From contig NW_024737068.1 of the NCBI RefSeq assembly GCF_018991925.1, positions 5,625,548-5,689,547 on the forward strand: a DNA stretch of 64,000 nucleotides, read 5' to 3'. The stretch is from Homarus americanus (lineage: Eukaryota > Arthropoda > Malacostraca > Decapoda > Nephropidae). Positions 36,979 through 53,119 of this stretch are shown piece by piece; position 1 is the first letter of the stretch, and each line of letters begins with the position of its first letter. Both the position numbers and the translations under genes were made by a program. The notes under the pieces are model-generated. The model searched no databases. It saw only the letters and a program-made list of their open reading frames with translations, and had not been told where the DNA came from.

Positions 36979-39973
36979 AAAGTTTATTTGTCCGGAAAAC
37001 CTGTTAAAAAAAAAAACATACAGGCAAGAATGTTCTATATGAAAGAGATTTAAAGCGTCAAACAGACAAAAGTAGAAGCCCAAGAAAGACTTAAGCAAAT
37101 CTTGTTTTTCCTCACTCAAAATATGCCAGGATTTATAATATCAACCACTAAGCGTTCGAGATAATTATTATAAAGTTAGCGTAATTAAAAATAAATAAAT
37201 GTAGAATTAATTTATTACAGAAGTTACCTCGTGGCAGCAATCACAGTAGAGGCAGAGTCGTGTCGTATTATCAAGGGTCACGGGAAGACAGGGGACTAGA
37301 GAATGTATGTAGGAGGTTAGTGTCACTTGTAATATATTGCAACACATTGTTTAATTTCTTTATGTTGTGTAAAGTTTTGTAGAAAATTTTTATGAGCTGA
37401 TCCTTTAATTCTTTTAATATTTACTTCCCTAACCCCTAAATATATTCTCTCTCCTCTGGTGATTGATTAGCTGCTCTAACAACAGCATCGTTTGCCTCAA
37501 CAGGTAATAGAACAATTCGTAATTACAGCTTACGCTGCGACACTTCATCAACAAAACATCGTTATCTATCTTTTTTTTTACTTTTTTTTACCATAAGCAT
37601 GCCAGTAATATTATCAATGTCGACAGAATGAAATCGCTGCTCCACTCCCCACTCAATGCAACAACATTTCTCAATTGGTTTATGAACGTTCCTGCCTAAC
37701 TTAATTGTCTTCTTAGTTTCACAGAATTTTGTCAGTACAATTGATTTTCTTTGTGGAAGGTTAATAGTGGCCAAAGCAATAATGTATTAGGAAGTCGCTT
37801 ACACTATATATTTTTGTTTGTAATGTTAACTGCAGTGTTGAACTCAACTTTATGCAATTCCATGAGGTATATATTTTAGTCTACCAGTTACATCACCAAG
37901 CATGGGAAGTTTGAGAGGGCCGAGGAACTATTATCGAGGAGACAAATAGTAATATGAATCTTGAAGGGTCTCAGAGTGTCTTGTAAAGTCCTTTGACATT
38001 TAGATAAAGTGTACCAGTGAAAATGATGTAACTAAACAATGAGTCACACTGTGCAACCAATTCTATAACAAAGATATCAGGTTTGTTGAGCGGCTCCTGA
38101 AACCTGTATAGATTTTTTTTTAAATACGGTTTGTCAAATCGTATAGTTTTCCATCGTCAATGTATATATCTTGTACGAAAATAATCACTTGAGCCTGTTA
38201 TAAGGCACTGTAATCGGTATTGTTGTGGCACCAAGCAGAGGTATAACTGATAAGTTTTTCATATAGTTGCGTATTAACCTGGCTTTAAGGGTTACGGATG
38301 GTTTAAGGCTCATAGATGGATTACCTGAAGGGGCACTAAAACATATTCACTGCTGAAGTATTTTATCCAGGAACTATTTTTATATACAGTATAATATTGA
38401 ATTATTTTTTTGCTTTCGTTTTTGAGACTTGGATTCGGCTAAATTGCATCATCTAGACTAGAGAGAATGACTACGTACTCAGCCGTAATGGCGACCTCTT
38501 CATCTAATGCCAGAGATGCAAGAATGCATTAAGGATCTCTTTTGTCCTCTGAGTAACAAAATGGGTTTGGGAAAAGGTGAAGATACGTTATCAGATAATG
38601 TGCAACATTATGATAAAACCGTGAGAGAGTATTTTTGCGAAAAAAAAATTCTTGTTGAATTTTATGAGATTGTTTAGACGATACAAAAAAGTGGTGTGCT
38701 GGGAGATGAAAAACAATTCGTGTCAATATGTACTACCCTGCACACAAAGGGAGAGCTCCAGGCTCTCAGTACTTTGCTAATGAACCCAGATAACATTTTG
38801 TACACAATACAATCTATGAATGAAAGGTCGTCCCCGATGGTGTCAGGTCTAAATCACCATAATTATAAATCGAACCTTTCTCGAAAAGGTTCTATATTCT
38901 CATAAGTTTAAGACACGATTACGAAAATTTGGGGCATATTTTATCCCTGCAAACGTTATTTTATTAAGAGTGAAATTGGGCATTTTGGACACCTGGCTTA
39001 AAGGTCAATAACGGTCTGCCATTTTGGCTGCTTGATCTGTAAGATCTGACCTGCAAAATAATAAATAACTTAAGTCATATGGTTTTAGCGTTCCTCCTCG
39101 TATCTATAATCATTTGTTCCCTTTGCCTTGTAGGAATTTGTCATGCTGGTAGAAGCAGTGAGGCCACTCAGTCGCTAAAGTATGATACTAAGGAGTTATG
39201 GCCTCGAGGTGAATGAATACTTAATGACATAATTGCAATGCAAAGAAAATGAAATATGTTTCTTGTTTCTCTCCGTCTTGCTGGAAATATTCGTAATAAC
39301 AAAATCGCATATTTGCTAATCAACAGTTTTGAAAATATAAAACCAGTTACAATTCATCACATCACAATATCGTGATGTGGCCCGGCAAGAGCTACCAGAG
39401 TCATGCTCAACACCCTCAGTTACACGCCAATAAATTTTACGTCTCTCGAGGAGGTCCTTCCTGATGACCTGCCAGCTCAGCACCCCACTATCTCTCCCAC
39501 CGTTTGCAGATACTACCGTCCATCCTAGTCTAGACATTCAGGTTCTTTTACATTTGTGGTTCAAAATACTGCTACCCGCTGGTCAGAAAGGCTTAACCCG
39601 GTGATATAAAGTAATGCAGAGTCTGGGATGAACCATCGTTCAGCAGCCCAGTGATTCTGTACAGTTTGTAACTAGAATGAGCTGCGGGAAGTGGCAAGAA
39701 GAAAAGTTGAAAAGAATGAAAAGGGAAAAAAAGAAGACTTAACAAGTGTAATGTGAATAACAAGATGCAGAATTAAGGAACAGTAAGACGACAAAATACT
39801 AATAAAGATAAAACAACGAATTTTATTTAAATATGATTTTTTCAATAAAGAAGCAAAGGCCTGATAAATAGAAGAAGCAGAATGACTTATATACCCAATA
39901 ACAAAAATTACTACACACACACACACCTCCGATGTACTATACGTAGACTACAATATTCATTAACAAGCCATAT
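36977..39973. other. Unique AT-rich DNA, no gene supported
   Basis: Only short frames without known domains. A short (AC)n lies at 39912-39926. Confidence 0.5.
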
Positions 39974-40023
39974 CCATGGTACCTCAGCCGTACCTGGTCC
40001 ATGGTACCCTATCCGTACCTAAT
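39974..40023. repeat. 25-bp unit in two tandem copies (locus 1)
   Basis: Each copy begins CCATGGTACC and contains CGTACCT (39974-39998 and 39999-40023). The same unit is repeated at 40879-40934. Confidence 0.75.
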
Positions 40024-40878
40024 GTTCTTAAAGCTACTACTGTTGTGACGTATGATGATGCACCAATTAGTAATTAATGTAACACGGCTGTATGTATCAT
40101 TTCACTCTGTATTTGTTGTAGAATTTCCCAATTTCTATTTTTGTTTTAAATGTTAGAAGCGTACTCTCATTACACAGTTACCACAATTTCTGACACGACA
40201 CATCATAAGGTAGTGTTGACAACGTTATTATTTATGTTGAACTTCAATAATTTCTATAATAATAATTACTGTAACGTTTAGTGACTGTCATTACCTGAGT
40301 CTTTGCAGCGTGTAAGAGTGAAGGATTGATATGCCGTCAATTTCTCCTCTCTTTATTATAATATTTTGCCGATTTATGTTAAAAATAATGTTGCTAATCA
40401 CAATGGCACTTTATTGTAAAACTACTAATAGGGAAAAAAGCTAAACGAATTGGCAGGTGAAACAATACATATTTTTACAACTAAACAGTGGATAAAACAC
40501 CACACTTAATTACTACTAATTATTGGGTAAAACATATTTGTTCCTAATTAATGGCAGGTAAAACGTTAAACATTATCACTGGCAATAGGGGAGTGGAAAT
40601 TAGGAAGACACAGTACAGAACACTACACATTACCTCCCATCATACACTCACCTCCAACCAGAGTACTCAGGGTGTCGAGGAATTACATGACACACACACA
40701 CACCGCACTTGGTCTAGATTTACCTGTCGACTCAGACTCACCTCACCTTATCATCCAATAAGATCCTTGGTTGGACTGCCTAGTACTAAAACCCAGACTG
40801 ATCAGAACCTCCAATCTGGACTCACTTGAAGAACTCTCAGCCGGACTCTACTAAAGAACAGAAGTTAAACTCTCTGTT
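40024..40878. other. Unique DNA between the two 25-bp repeat loci
   Basis: No gene seen. A short (AC)n lies at 40690-40703. Confidence 0.5.
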
Positions 40879-40934
40879 CCATGGTACCCCACACCTACCT
40901 GGACCATGGTACCCCACACCTACCAAGACCATGG
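40879..40934. repeat. 25-bp unit, two copies plus a partial third (locus 2)
   Basis: CCATGGTACCCCACACCTAC starts at 40879 and at 40904; CCATGG starts again at 40929. It is clearly related to the unit at 39974-40023. Confidence 0.8.
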
Positions 40935-42420
40935 ACCTCTTACAATTTCTTACATCACCCCCTTCCCCAATGCACAAACACATCCTTCCACACATCCGAA
41001 GAACAATTTTCTGTACACAAACATCTTCCCCAACACCCCCCCCCACCCCCTCCCTTGAAAACTCTCCTCAGATTCAAACATCCTTTACACCCCTCTCACT
41101 TCCTCCCCGTGACGTCTCTCCCCGCACATAAACATTCTCCCTGCAGCGTCATACATTTAATCCCTTTCCCGCGGGGATACTATCAACACTGCTGAATAAT
41201 TTAGTATGTGTTTGGTATTAAATGTAAGTTATATAAGTTAGCTTGTGGGGGTGGGGGATATCTTGGTGTTACACAGGAAATACATGACTCATAAATACAT
41301 ATTGTGATTTATATATTATTATTTAATCTAGACAGTCATATTGTATAAACTACAATGAACGTGGAGGAAATTAAGATAAAATTATATATAAAAAAACATA
41401 AAATTACTGGCAAAAGTGTTTCTCTGGTATGATGGCTTTCGGATAATCTCGACCGTCAGGCTTGTTACCCTTCATCACACATCTCCATTATTACAGGTGT
41501 TGGCCAGTATGATTACCTTCACCATCGTTGTGCTTTGTTTACACTATCAGTGGACGGTCCTCCTCCTCCCCCTCTTCACGGCACTTAACTTTAGAGCAGC
41601 CCTCACGACGCCCACTATTTATGGTGTGGGGCGCTGTACCACCACCTGCACCCAACACTACCTACAAAATCCCATCCAGATATTAACTTCAGAAACGATA
41701 GTACGTGAACAAGGGCAGACAGAAAGCTAACTCACATACAATGATAAAGTGCCACATTTTAAACCAAATTTAAGTGCAACAATCCTTATCTTTGTAACAA
41801 AAATTATTCAGTTACCATAAATGTTTAGATAATCTCATCCCTAACACACCAATGGTCTGCCATACCCTGACAAGTGAACATAACACATATATAACTCTTT
41901 CTATGAAGTGGATTTATATCACACCATCTAAAGTACTCTGGCGGAGGTTAAATTAAAATCAAACTAACTTCCTTATCAAAACTATTTATCCATCTTCTCT
42001 GGCCTAAAATGATAAGGTGTGAACATATGATCACTCTTACAAACAAAAAGATGAACTTCTTAACAATAGGAAAAAAACACAAATACAGACTGTTCATTTG
42101 TTTACATTCATTTGCTAACACGATACAAAATGGCGTAACAAATCACCTTTCATATTAATATAGGAACAGCTTTTTTAATAAGTTGAAGACCTGACTTTAT
42201 ATTGGAAACTAAATGTCAAAAGTCCAGGTCATAGAATAAGACTCGAGTTAAGAGGAGTAGTAGAATAGTGTACGTCTTTAGTGAGTGTCTACTGGTGCCT
42301 GCCAGACGACGTGAGTTAACCACTTATGAACTACATTTGTAACACTCCTACTCAGTTCTGTCTCATGTACCCTCTTCATAATTCTTCTTTTACCCTCATC
42401 CATTAGGCAGCTATCTCTGT
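40935..42420. other. Unique DNA, no gene supported
   Basis: Plus-strand frames of 101 and 104 codons near 40826-41195 are Pro/Thr/His-rich because of CA-rich composition and look non-coding. No domain recognised. Confidence 0.5.
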
Positions 42421-42535
42421 TTGTCCGTCTGTCTTTCTCTCTCTCTCTCTCTCTCTTGCTGTGTCTGTCTGTCTCTCTTGCTTTGTCTGTTTTTCTCTTG
42501 CACTTTCTCTCTCTCTCTCTTTCTCTCCCTCCTTT
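42421..42535. repeat. CT-rich simple repeat
   Basis: CT and CTTG/TCTG phrases, with clean (CT)n at 42436-42454 and 42509-42520. Confidence 0.85.
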
Positions 42536-42784
42536 TTGTACCTGCATTACAACCTTCCCTAATCTTCCTCCTACCTTCCACGTTTATCAGCTTTATTTCC
42601 ATTCCAGCCTCGTGCCTTCCCTCCCTCTCTCCGAATTCCCTAAAGTCCTCTCTTTATTGTTGTCACAAGTCATTATGCATATTAATACATTCCTCACTGA
42701 ATGTATTTATCCCATTAATCTGTTTATATATATATTTACTTATTTAGATTCAGATATGTCCCTTTACTGCAAATATGGTATTGT

Positions 42785-42828
42785 TGTATGTATGTATGTA
42801 TGTATGTATGTATGTATGTATGTATGTA
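42785..42828. repeat. (TATG)n microsatellite, 11 units
   Basis: Clean tetranucleotide run. Confidence 0.97.
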
Positions 42829-43959
42829 TTATCGTTAATGGTTACTTACATAAGCATATTTCACAATTACAAAGTGTTTTCCCTTTTATCATTTCATCTT
42901 CGTCACGTTTGTGCTCACCGTAACTATAGGAAAATGTTGCACCGAATTGAATTGAAAATGAATGCAATCAGCTAAGTAGTTTAGCAAATTATAATTAAAT
43001 TCCAATACTGCTATAAATGTGTTACTATGTTGCTGTACAGTTTTGTGTATACCTGTAAGTGTAGGAAGATTTGTGTATGAAAATTAGTCTAAGGGAGGTA
43101 CACTTTACAACGAGTCTCTGAGGGGCATCATTAGTGACAGGTGAGCTGTATTTAAGGTGTACCTACCTAGTGCACTACAGGTTAGAGAGATGGACATATT
43201 AGAAGTTCTTTGATGAATAATTTAGGAGCACTAAATAATATTATTACATGTGCACCGCGAAGCTTATTGTGAAATTATCTACATTACAGAGTTAACCTAC
43301 TATGCTGATATTATTTTAATATTTCTGAGTTGAAGACTAATTTGTTAATAAGGATACTGTAATTGATGTAATACTCGTGACATATCCTCTTTATATGTAA
43401 TTACAATGAGCTAATCATCCTCTCCGTTCAATTTCCCTCGTCACAAGCAATGATGTTCTCGGCTGCTATGGAAATTCTGAGATTGTTGTCAATAATCACA
43501 CTTCATTTCTCCTTGTGTGTGTATAGCAGAAATAAAAGTGATGGTAAAAGATCTTGTCGCCTTGATACAGCACTTTTTATTTACTTTAGTAAAGGAAATC
43601 TTTATTTGTATTCGGTCAACAAATTCTGCTTTCACGGCAAACGATTTTCATAGAAACATCCATTATCTCCACATGCAATTTTCAGCATGCCAGCCACGTT
43701 ACAACATACATCCATCACCAACTCTTTTTGCATATTTTCATCATCCATTGTTTGCACCTCCTCTAACAGTGACATTTACAAATTGCAGTGACAGTGAAGA
43801 GCACGTCACTGAACCATGCCAGTGATATGCCTCCGTGCACTGGCTGATTGTGGAAGAGTGTTGGTGGTAACTGACAGTAAATGCGATATCTGTTGTGCTT
43901 GTGTTGTTCTAAGAAAAGACACATTTAATAATGGGACTTTTGTCGTGATAGGGTATTTA
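42829..43959. other. Unique DNA, no gene supported
   Basis: A 102-codon frame at 43517-43825 and a Cys-rich 50-codon frame at 43816-43968 (ATG at 43816) are present, but I recognise neither. Confidence 0.45.
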
Positions 43960-44010
43960 CAATGTTAAAGTTAAATTTAATGTTTTTTACAGATAATCTT
44001 AGGTCAACCA
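43960..44010 (+). repeat. 51-bp sequence, first copy
   Basis: It starts CAATGTTAAAGTTAAATTTA and ends TTAGGTCAACCA. It recurs at 46225-46275 with 49 of 51 bases identical. Confidence 0.9.
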
Positions 44011-46224
<2,214 letters not shown>

Positions 46225-46275
46225 CAATGTTAAAGTTAAATTTAATGTTTTTTACAGAGAAACTTAGGTCAACCA
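46225..46275 (+). repeat. 51-bp sequence, second copy
   Basis: It matches 43960-44010 in the same orientation, with two differences near its right end (positions 34 and 37 of 51). The flanks do not match. Confidence 0.9.
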
Positions 46276-47923
46276 ATTAGTGTTTCATGTTTAAAGTACC
46301 TTTTTTCACGTTTTTCATAAGTTTACATTAATGATCCCTCAAACTCTTTAAGAAGCTACTCAATGAAACATTATTACATAAGACTGAGATATTAAATTAC
46401 AAAATAAACATGCCACGTCCACACTGATACATGCGCTACCTCATGTCATAACCTGATGTGTCAGATGACTTTGTCTGACGTGCCCAGTGACTTTACTTGA
46501 CATACCCAGTAACACCATTCACTGTACCAGGTATAAATGCAAGCAACTGTACATTAAAATTATTTTTAATATTATGTTATGAGAAAATTATTATTCGTTG
46601 ATTCATATCGCAGAGATGATCGAGAAAGACGATTTCTTAAGTACTGACGCTTTAAGGCACACAAATAGGAAATAAATAAGAATAAGCCATACCTTTCTAT
46701 AAAAAAATACTGTAATGCAGATAGACTCAGCAGTAGTTATGAAATTATAGCTAAAATATGATACATTTCTATAAGCAAAGTATAATTAGTCAGAAAAATA
46801 TAAAGAAAAACCGGATGATACAAACAATAGGTAAAGAAGTATGCAATATGAGTGATGGTGCGGCACTTCAGACACTGGGTGCAGCATCTTTCATCTGGAG
46901 AACGACAGGTCGATCAAAACTTTGTCTTCCTCGGCTAAAGTTGGAGGAACGTTTTTGGATACATGTTAAGCCTCTCCGTAAGCAATTTATTTTTATATGC
47001 CAAATATAACGAAAGGATCAGTGGGTGTTTCTTTCACTTGAGTTAATTTTGACGGTGGCTTAATTATGTTCCTTGATGATGTAAAAAAGAGGAACTCCAG
47101 ATAATTAGCGGAAATAATATGTTTAAAATCGAACGAAATATACAAGTTATAGAAAATGATTGCTTCATTTATCTACATCCTGGTCAAGGTTCACTGGTTC
47201 AGGGAGTCTGCATGGTTTCAGTTACCTTGGGACTATTTGAAGAACACCTTTATGTCCTGCACAGATCAAGGTAGGGCAAGAGGGAGCAATATAATTCATT
47301 ATTTTACAAGTATTCATATTCATGTACAGTGGTTCCCAGAGGTAGTTATGGAAATGATTGATAAGTCTAATCATCTCATGACCTATTATGACTACAGTTT
47401 AAAGATATTGAGCTAAATGTTGGGAGCTGGTAGTAAACAAAAATCGATGAATCCCTCCATTTCTCCAGTCATACTTGTACAGTGGGAAGGGGCGGAACTT
47501 TGCCCTGACCCGCCCCACAATACCAAATTGGTTAATGAGAAAGAATTCTCATCATATAATATCTTCAGTGAAACAATAGATCTTTAGCTGGATATAAGAA
47601 AATACTTTGTTTTTCAATGAAACTCAATCCCGTATCAATAAAAATGTGATATATACCAACAGTAATGAATATTAAGAATGACTCCACTATTTTCATGTAC
47701 CAAAGAAATAATGCAGTAAGATATTTCCAGAACTGACCCTTTATTTTCACGAGTTGCCGCCTGAGGCGCCACCAAGAAGCTCAGCACTTAGTTTAATATA
47801 GACCAGGATAAAATTCCTGTTAACAAACTTTATCTGAGTGTTGGCCGGGCGCCAGTGACGACCCGGGTGTGAGAGCAACGTTCATCCAGTAATGTTATAA
47901 GACGGCCTGTAAGCTTTGAAGTG

Positions 47924-47954
<31 letters not shown>

Positions 47955-50568
47955 ATTTTTCTGTTATTCACTTTAACTTGGTGCACTTGTCATATCTGTA
48001 TATTAATGGATAAGTATATTACATTCTTTAGGTGTTCTCTGATTCTGAAAGAAATTAGTTAATTACTTTCAAACTTCAGTAGTGAATGTAAATAGACCAG
48101 AGTTGATTCTTACGTGAGTGTTGACCCAGAACATTTAAAAATAATTGACAATGAATTACATTACTAACGATGTTAATAATGCTACACACGACCTATATAA
48201 ATGGACATTATTAAACAGCTGACTGCCATCAAGGGGACATGGTCGTTGTGTAGTGGTGGTTATCAAGGAGAGGTTAAGTATGGGCCCATCGTCAGCCCCT
48301 TCAGGAGACTCTACAAAACCTCGGTAACTTCAGCAATGTGATAGAAGTGGGCACACAAGTAGACATTCAGAAATCCAAATGACACACTTCTTCAGGATGG
48401 CACATGGTTAAGTGTCTCACGAGCCGACCAGGAGGAGGAATAAATCGTTTCTGCCAAATTCCCAATGATGTTCTCTCGTGACGTTAAGCCGCGGGGCAGT
48501 CACTGCAATCCGTTCACTCGTAAGGGATATATTCCTTTTGAATTACATAAGGATCTTCCCGACATTGCAACACTTTAAATTATTGACACTGCATTCATAA
48601 TTATTAAATCTATTTAAGATGAAATACGATAAAACATATGTCAATATGAAGAAATAGTTAATCTGACTGGGACTGTATAACTTAACTCAATCTCATAAAT
48701 TTGGATTAGAAAATAAAACTCTTGTAGATAATACCCCCCTGAAGACAGCCATACACATATGAAGACAAATAAACGAACAAATTAAAAATATAAGTGAAAT
48801 AATTCAGATTTTTTGTCAAATAAGAAATTGACTCGAATCATTTAGAAGAAAGATTTTGCGCTGATGTAAACACGTTAGATGTGATAAGAACTGGAAATCC
48901 ATTAACATGACATGATCCTCTCTAATGGTGGGTAGTTCCTGTACATCAACAACAGCCAAGATGAACAAGTGACCAGCGACACTAACTCCCTCACCCTCCC
49001 CATCCCCCCAACCAGTTCCTCACCCACGAAATTTCTTAAGACAATAGGATTACCACTCAGGAAGCCCTGGTTGATGATGCAGGAAATTCAATAGTTTATG
49101 AAACAGAACCTAAATATGTCTAGAGAATAATGAACATGACGAAAATAGACACACAAAATAAAAGTTTCTGTTCATATAGTGAAATGTTATATATATACAT
49201 AAAGAACTGAGGTTTGGAAGGAATAATAAAAGTTTCAAGAAAAATTTAAAGCTTCATCAAATCAATTCTCACTCTCGACTTATCCCCAACGAGAAAAATC
49301 AATGCGTGGAATCCTCCCCAACTCCCCTGGCGAGTCTCAACAAAACTCAGGGAAAGTGTTTTGCTGCAGGTTGGGATCGTCAGGAGAGCACGGCGCCACA
49401 GACTCAGTGAAAAAGTTTAATCTCTGAAATAAATTATATAAGAGAAGAAGAATAAAGAAAGTTATTTGAACGCTGGTAATTTTGATGATAGAACAAGAGT
49501 TGAATACTGAAGTTATTTTATTTCAAGAAGATCCCATTACGTAAGAGCTCAGCCATGTTTGGGGGATAAGCCAATACTATGAAACTAAATCCAATCAGAA
49601 TATATATATATATATATATATATATTGCTTTATAAATATTCATATAAGAATATTTATTTTTAAGATATCAGTAAGTCAAAGAACGAGCCGCGATAGTCAA
49701 ACACCAGGAAACGTTATACAGGAAGCGGAAAATTAGTAAGAGAATTTCGAAACGTGCGGAATATTTGGCACACGAAATGTTTACAAACAGCTTAAAAATG
49801 TTTGCAAAGTGATGTAAAGCCTCTTTTCAACGTGCTAAATCCGGACCAGCTGTTTCGTAAACGACAAATACTGGGGAGCCCTCGAATGGGAATCATAATG
49901 AATGTACTTTAAAAATAACAGTTTTAATATTTTTTTATTTGTATTTAGACGATCATTCAGGAAAAAATCGCGTTTTAAGATGAAATTAGTAATAAAAAAC
50001 TAAATATCAGCAAATGGTACGGGGTTCACTATTCATATTTTCTTTTATTTAAACCTGGCATTATTTAATGACTGTTTACATAATATACACCCTCACTTTT
50101 TAGTCAAATCATTACATTCTCTAACTCTTTTCTTGGTGCTTAAAATTAGTAAAACAAAAATATAAATACTGTTCATTCATATCTATAATGTAAATACTGC
50201 ACTACATTTTGTTGGTCTTAATATACACATCATGTTAGTGTTTGGCAACTTACATACACCGCATTGTTGCCTTGGGGAAAATACTCGGTGAGTTTAGCCA
50301 GTTATACCACATGGAGAGTCTTTGGTTTCACATGACTTGGTATGTCTAGGTGAGTATAATTTACCATTAAAAGTTTTTCCAGTTGTCGTTATCTATCTCC
50401 GAGACACGATCCTGACCCAACCTACCATAAGGACACATACTAACATAAGCTAAATTTACCTTCACTTAAACCTTTAGATTATGAAAAGGGTGTTTGTCTC
50501 ATATCTATAAACCACTGTCCAAGATTCTGTATTTACATGCCTTAGGCGAAGGCAGGTAAGAAACTATA
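46276..50568. other. Unique AT-rich DNA with small TA runs, no gene supported
   Basis: (TA)n then (TG)n at 47924-47954, and (TA)n at 49601-49625. The 83-codon frame at 46758-47009 and the 86-codon frame at 47156-47416 (both plus) have no recognised domain. Confidence 0.5.
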
Positions 50569-50882
50569 CCCTTTCCACGCTAACCTGGCCCGTAAGACAC
50601 GCCCCTCTTCTGTACTAATAGCTGATTGGTTCATAAAAAATTCAAACACAAATGTATTCACAATTCGTAAGCAGATCTGCTATTATCTAAAATAATGTTA
50701 AATATCTGGACTTCAGAGAGAATGTTAGACAATTTTAAATATTTATCATAAAAGGTCGATATAAATACGCGCTTATACGCGTGCAGTCCGGTGGGAGGTA
50801 AAACGTTCTGGGGAACCAATCAGCTATTTGTAGCTATAGACGAGAGGCGTGGCTTATAGACCAGGTTAGCGTAGAAATACTA
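50569..50882. mobile_element. Inverted-repeat element (MITE or foldback type), about 315 bp
   Basis: The left arm (about 50569-50632) and right arm (about 50814-50882) are reverse complements over 60-70 bases at roughly 80 percent identity. Shared blocks include CACGCTAACCTGG / TACGCTAACCTGG, ACACGCC / CCACGCC, and ATAGCTGATTGGTTC at the inner ends. The inner 180 bases are unrelated AT-rich sequence with no coding frame. A clear target-site duplication is not visible. Each arm also holds an inverted CCAAT box (ATTGG) and a GGCGTG-type box, so a regulatory reading is possible. Confidence 0.65.
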
Positions 50883-51375
50883 TCGGTGTTGACAGCATTT
50901 GGAACAAGATCAAAGGTATATTTCGGGGATCAAAAAGCGTTGCTACAACACTCACACCACACTTCTGAACTTTATTTCTTACACACAGTTTAATATCATC
51001 GTAACCTGTATAAGACAGGACAGTTGTCAGTAGTTGTGTGGTGGCGCTACATTACCCTGACTGATCTGTGTCTCCTAACAGTCTTAAGCTCCTGCTGGGT
51101 GATTACTCAACCCCCGGAGCTCTGACATCATGACCTCCAACTTCTGACATGCGACAAGAGTTGTAATTAGTTAAGTTAGGGCCTCTGTCCTCATGACTTT
51201 CTCACTCGTGGTCCACCACACATTATGGCACACGCCTGGGTAGTGTGACAACTCAACTGGTAATAGTTGTAATTAGCGGAGACTCGGCTTCTGTTGACTG
51301 CATCGCTAACTCTGAACAGCTACGTACTTACCTAACTTTACTGCCTGTCCTGTTACAGTGGCATGTTACTGAATG

Positions 51376-51378
<3 letters not shown>
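50883..51378. other. Unique DNA, no gene seen
   Basis: No recognisable domain; moderately GC-rich near 51060-51130. Confidence 0.5.

Positions 51379-51471
<93 letters not shown>
51379..51471. repeat. (TA)n microsatellite, about 46 units
   Basis: Perfect alternating run. Confidence 0.98.
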
Positions 51472-51474
<3 letters not shown>

Positions 51475-52121
51475 TGCATATCTTAGTATCCGTCGAATTA
51501 TCTTTCCTATTCAGAATATGTCAAAAGAACAATTTTTATTTTCGTTATTTTGTCAACATAATATTCAAATTACAGCTACCAAATGTAAAAATTAAAAAAA
51601 TTTACGAAGGGAAATATTATTCTTGACCGTAAAGAAGTTTGATACAACCAGAAGTGTTTCAGATCTGTAAGGAGCCAGAAGACCTGCAAATGGAAGTGAT
51701 GATGCTTACAAACAGGGGTTTTCAGTTGTCATAAAAATTTTAAATTATAAGCCATATTTAGCCTAAATATTGTATTTTTCTCTCTAGTTATGTAAGCGAG
51801 GGACAGCTTTAATTGTATAAAAGAAGGAGGCGGACGACCCATAGTGTCCTGATAAGTGGGGCACCACATTTAAAACTTAAAGGAACATTTCATAATTTTA
51901 GTATGAAACATTTTGTAATCAAGTGTTCATTTATCTTAAAAAAGAATCTAAGAAAATGAGACTGAGGCGTTAGACACGTCGGCCTCTACGATTATGGCAA
52001 TGGGTGTGGAGCGACTAAAGTCTACGGTCCGGGCCACCCGTATTTCACTTACTTTTCTGTCTTCTGCAGTATATTAACGCTAAGCCACTCAGGGAACGGA
52101 AGTGAACCTGTTTGTATTTAT
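51472..52121. other. Unique DNA, no gene supported
   Basis: 51960-52050 has a more GC-rich phrase with a weak tRNA-Leu A-box resemblance on the minus strand, but no B box follows. Confidence 0.45.
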
Positions 52122-52427
<306 letters not shown>

Positions 52428-52816
52428 TATAAAAGTTTTATCCCCTAAAAGAAAAAAATCACCAGAAAGTTGGATGTTGGAATCACAAATAACCAGCTCC
52501 GCATTTACAAAGGTTTACACTTTAAATTTCCTGGTGGAAGGGGAAGCTGATATGTTTACTCTGACACAGTGGTGGCAGAGAAAACTTTTACTGTATGTAA
52601 TTTAGTGTGACTGTGGTGGCAAGGTAGGCAGTTATGCTTATTGTGATGCATTGTTGGAAAGTGAAGTTGTTATATTTAATACGACGAAACACTAACACTA
52701 CTACAATTACTTCACAGCCATCTAGAATATTCACGTTGTATAAATATGACCTTCAATTAAATTTCTTAACCATGAATATAGTTCTTTCGTAAGTTAATCA
52801 GCTAACCAACAATTAA

Positions 52817-53119
52817 ATCTACATTATACTTGATCAGTGGGTCGATCAAATAAGAGTATCACCCTCAAAGTCTACCCTAGCCCTCACAAATCTCAACCTT
52901 ACCCAAACGTTATTCAACCAACACCTACCACAGGCGATCACCAAAGGGCACACGGATAACACATACTCACAAGACATCAAAGCCAAAGTCACAAATGAAC
53001 TGGATATAGTTAAAACACTCAAAATATTAACTAACTTTGAGCGACAAAAAAAAAAACAATTTAAAAGTAACACAGGAAATTACACTAACTCTAACTGGTC
53101 TCCTACACCCGGAAACTAA
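52817..53119 (+). pseudogene. Jockey-like RT thumb relic, no start codon
   Basis: An open frame without ATG runs from the codon after TAA (52814-52816) to TAA at 53117-53119, about 100 codons. It reads LDQWVDQIRVSPSKSTLAL near the start (W and the SPxKST motif that follows the YxDD palm in jockey-type RTs). Next comes IKAKVTNELDIVKTL (cf. the helix before the thumb) and then NYTNSNWSPTPGN (the YA-P-WSP thumb motif; copy A has YASPTW in this place). The order and spacing fit an RT palm-thumb junction with a deletion over the LGV segment. The sequence continues CA-rich to about 53640 with stops in all frames. It is a different family from copies A and B. Confidence 0.45.

Noticed and set aside
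48238..48275. tRNA-Val-like phrase TGTGTAGTGGTGGTTATC
   Set aside because: It matches the A-box side only; no B box or T-arm is found at the required distance.
51955..52050. tRNA-Leu-like A box on the minus strand near GGCCGACGTGTCTAA
   Set aside because: No matching B box follows and no cloverleaf can be drawn.
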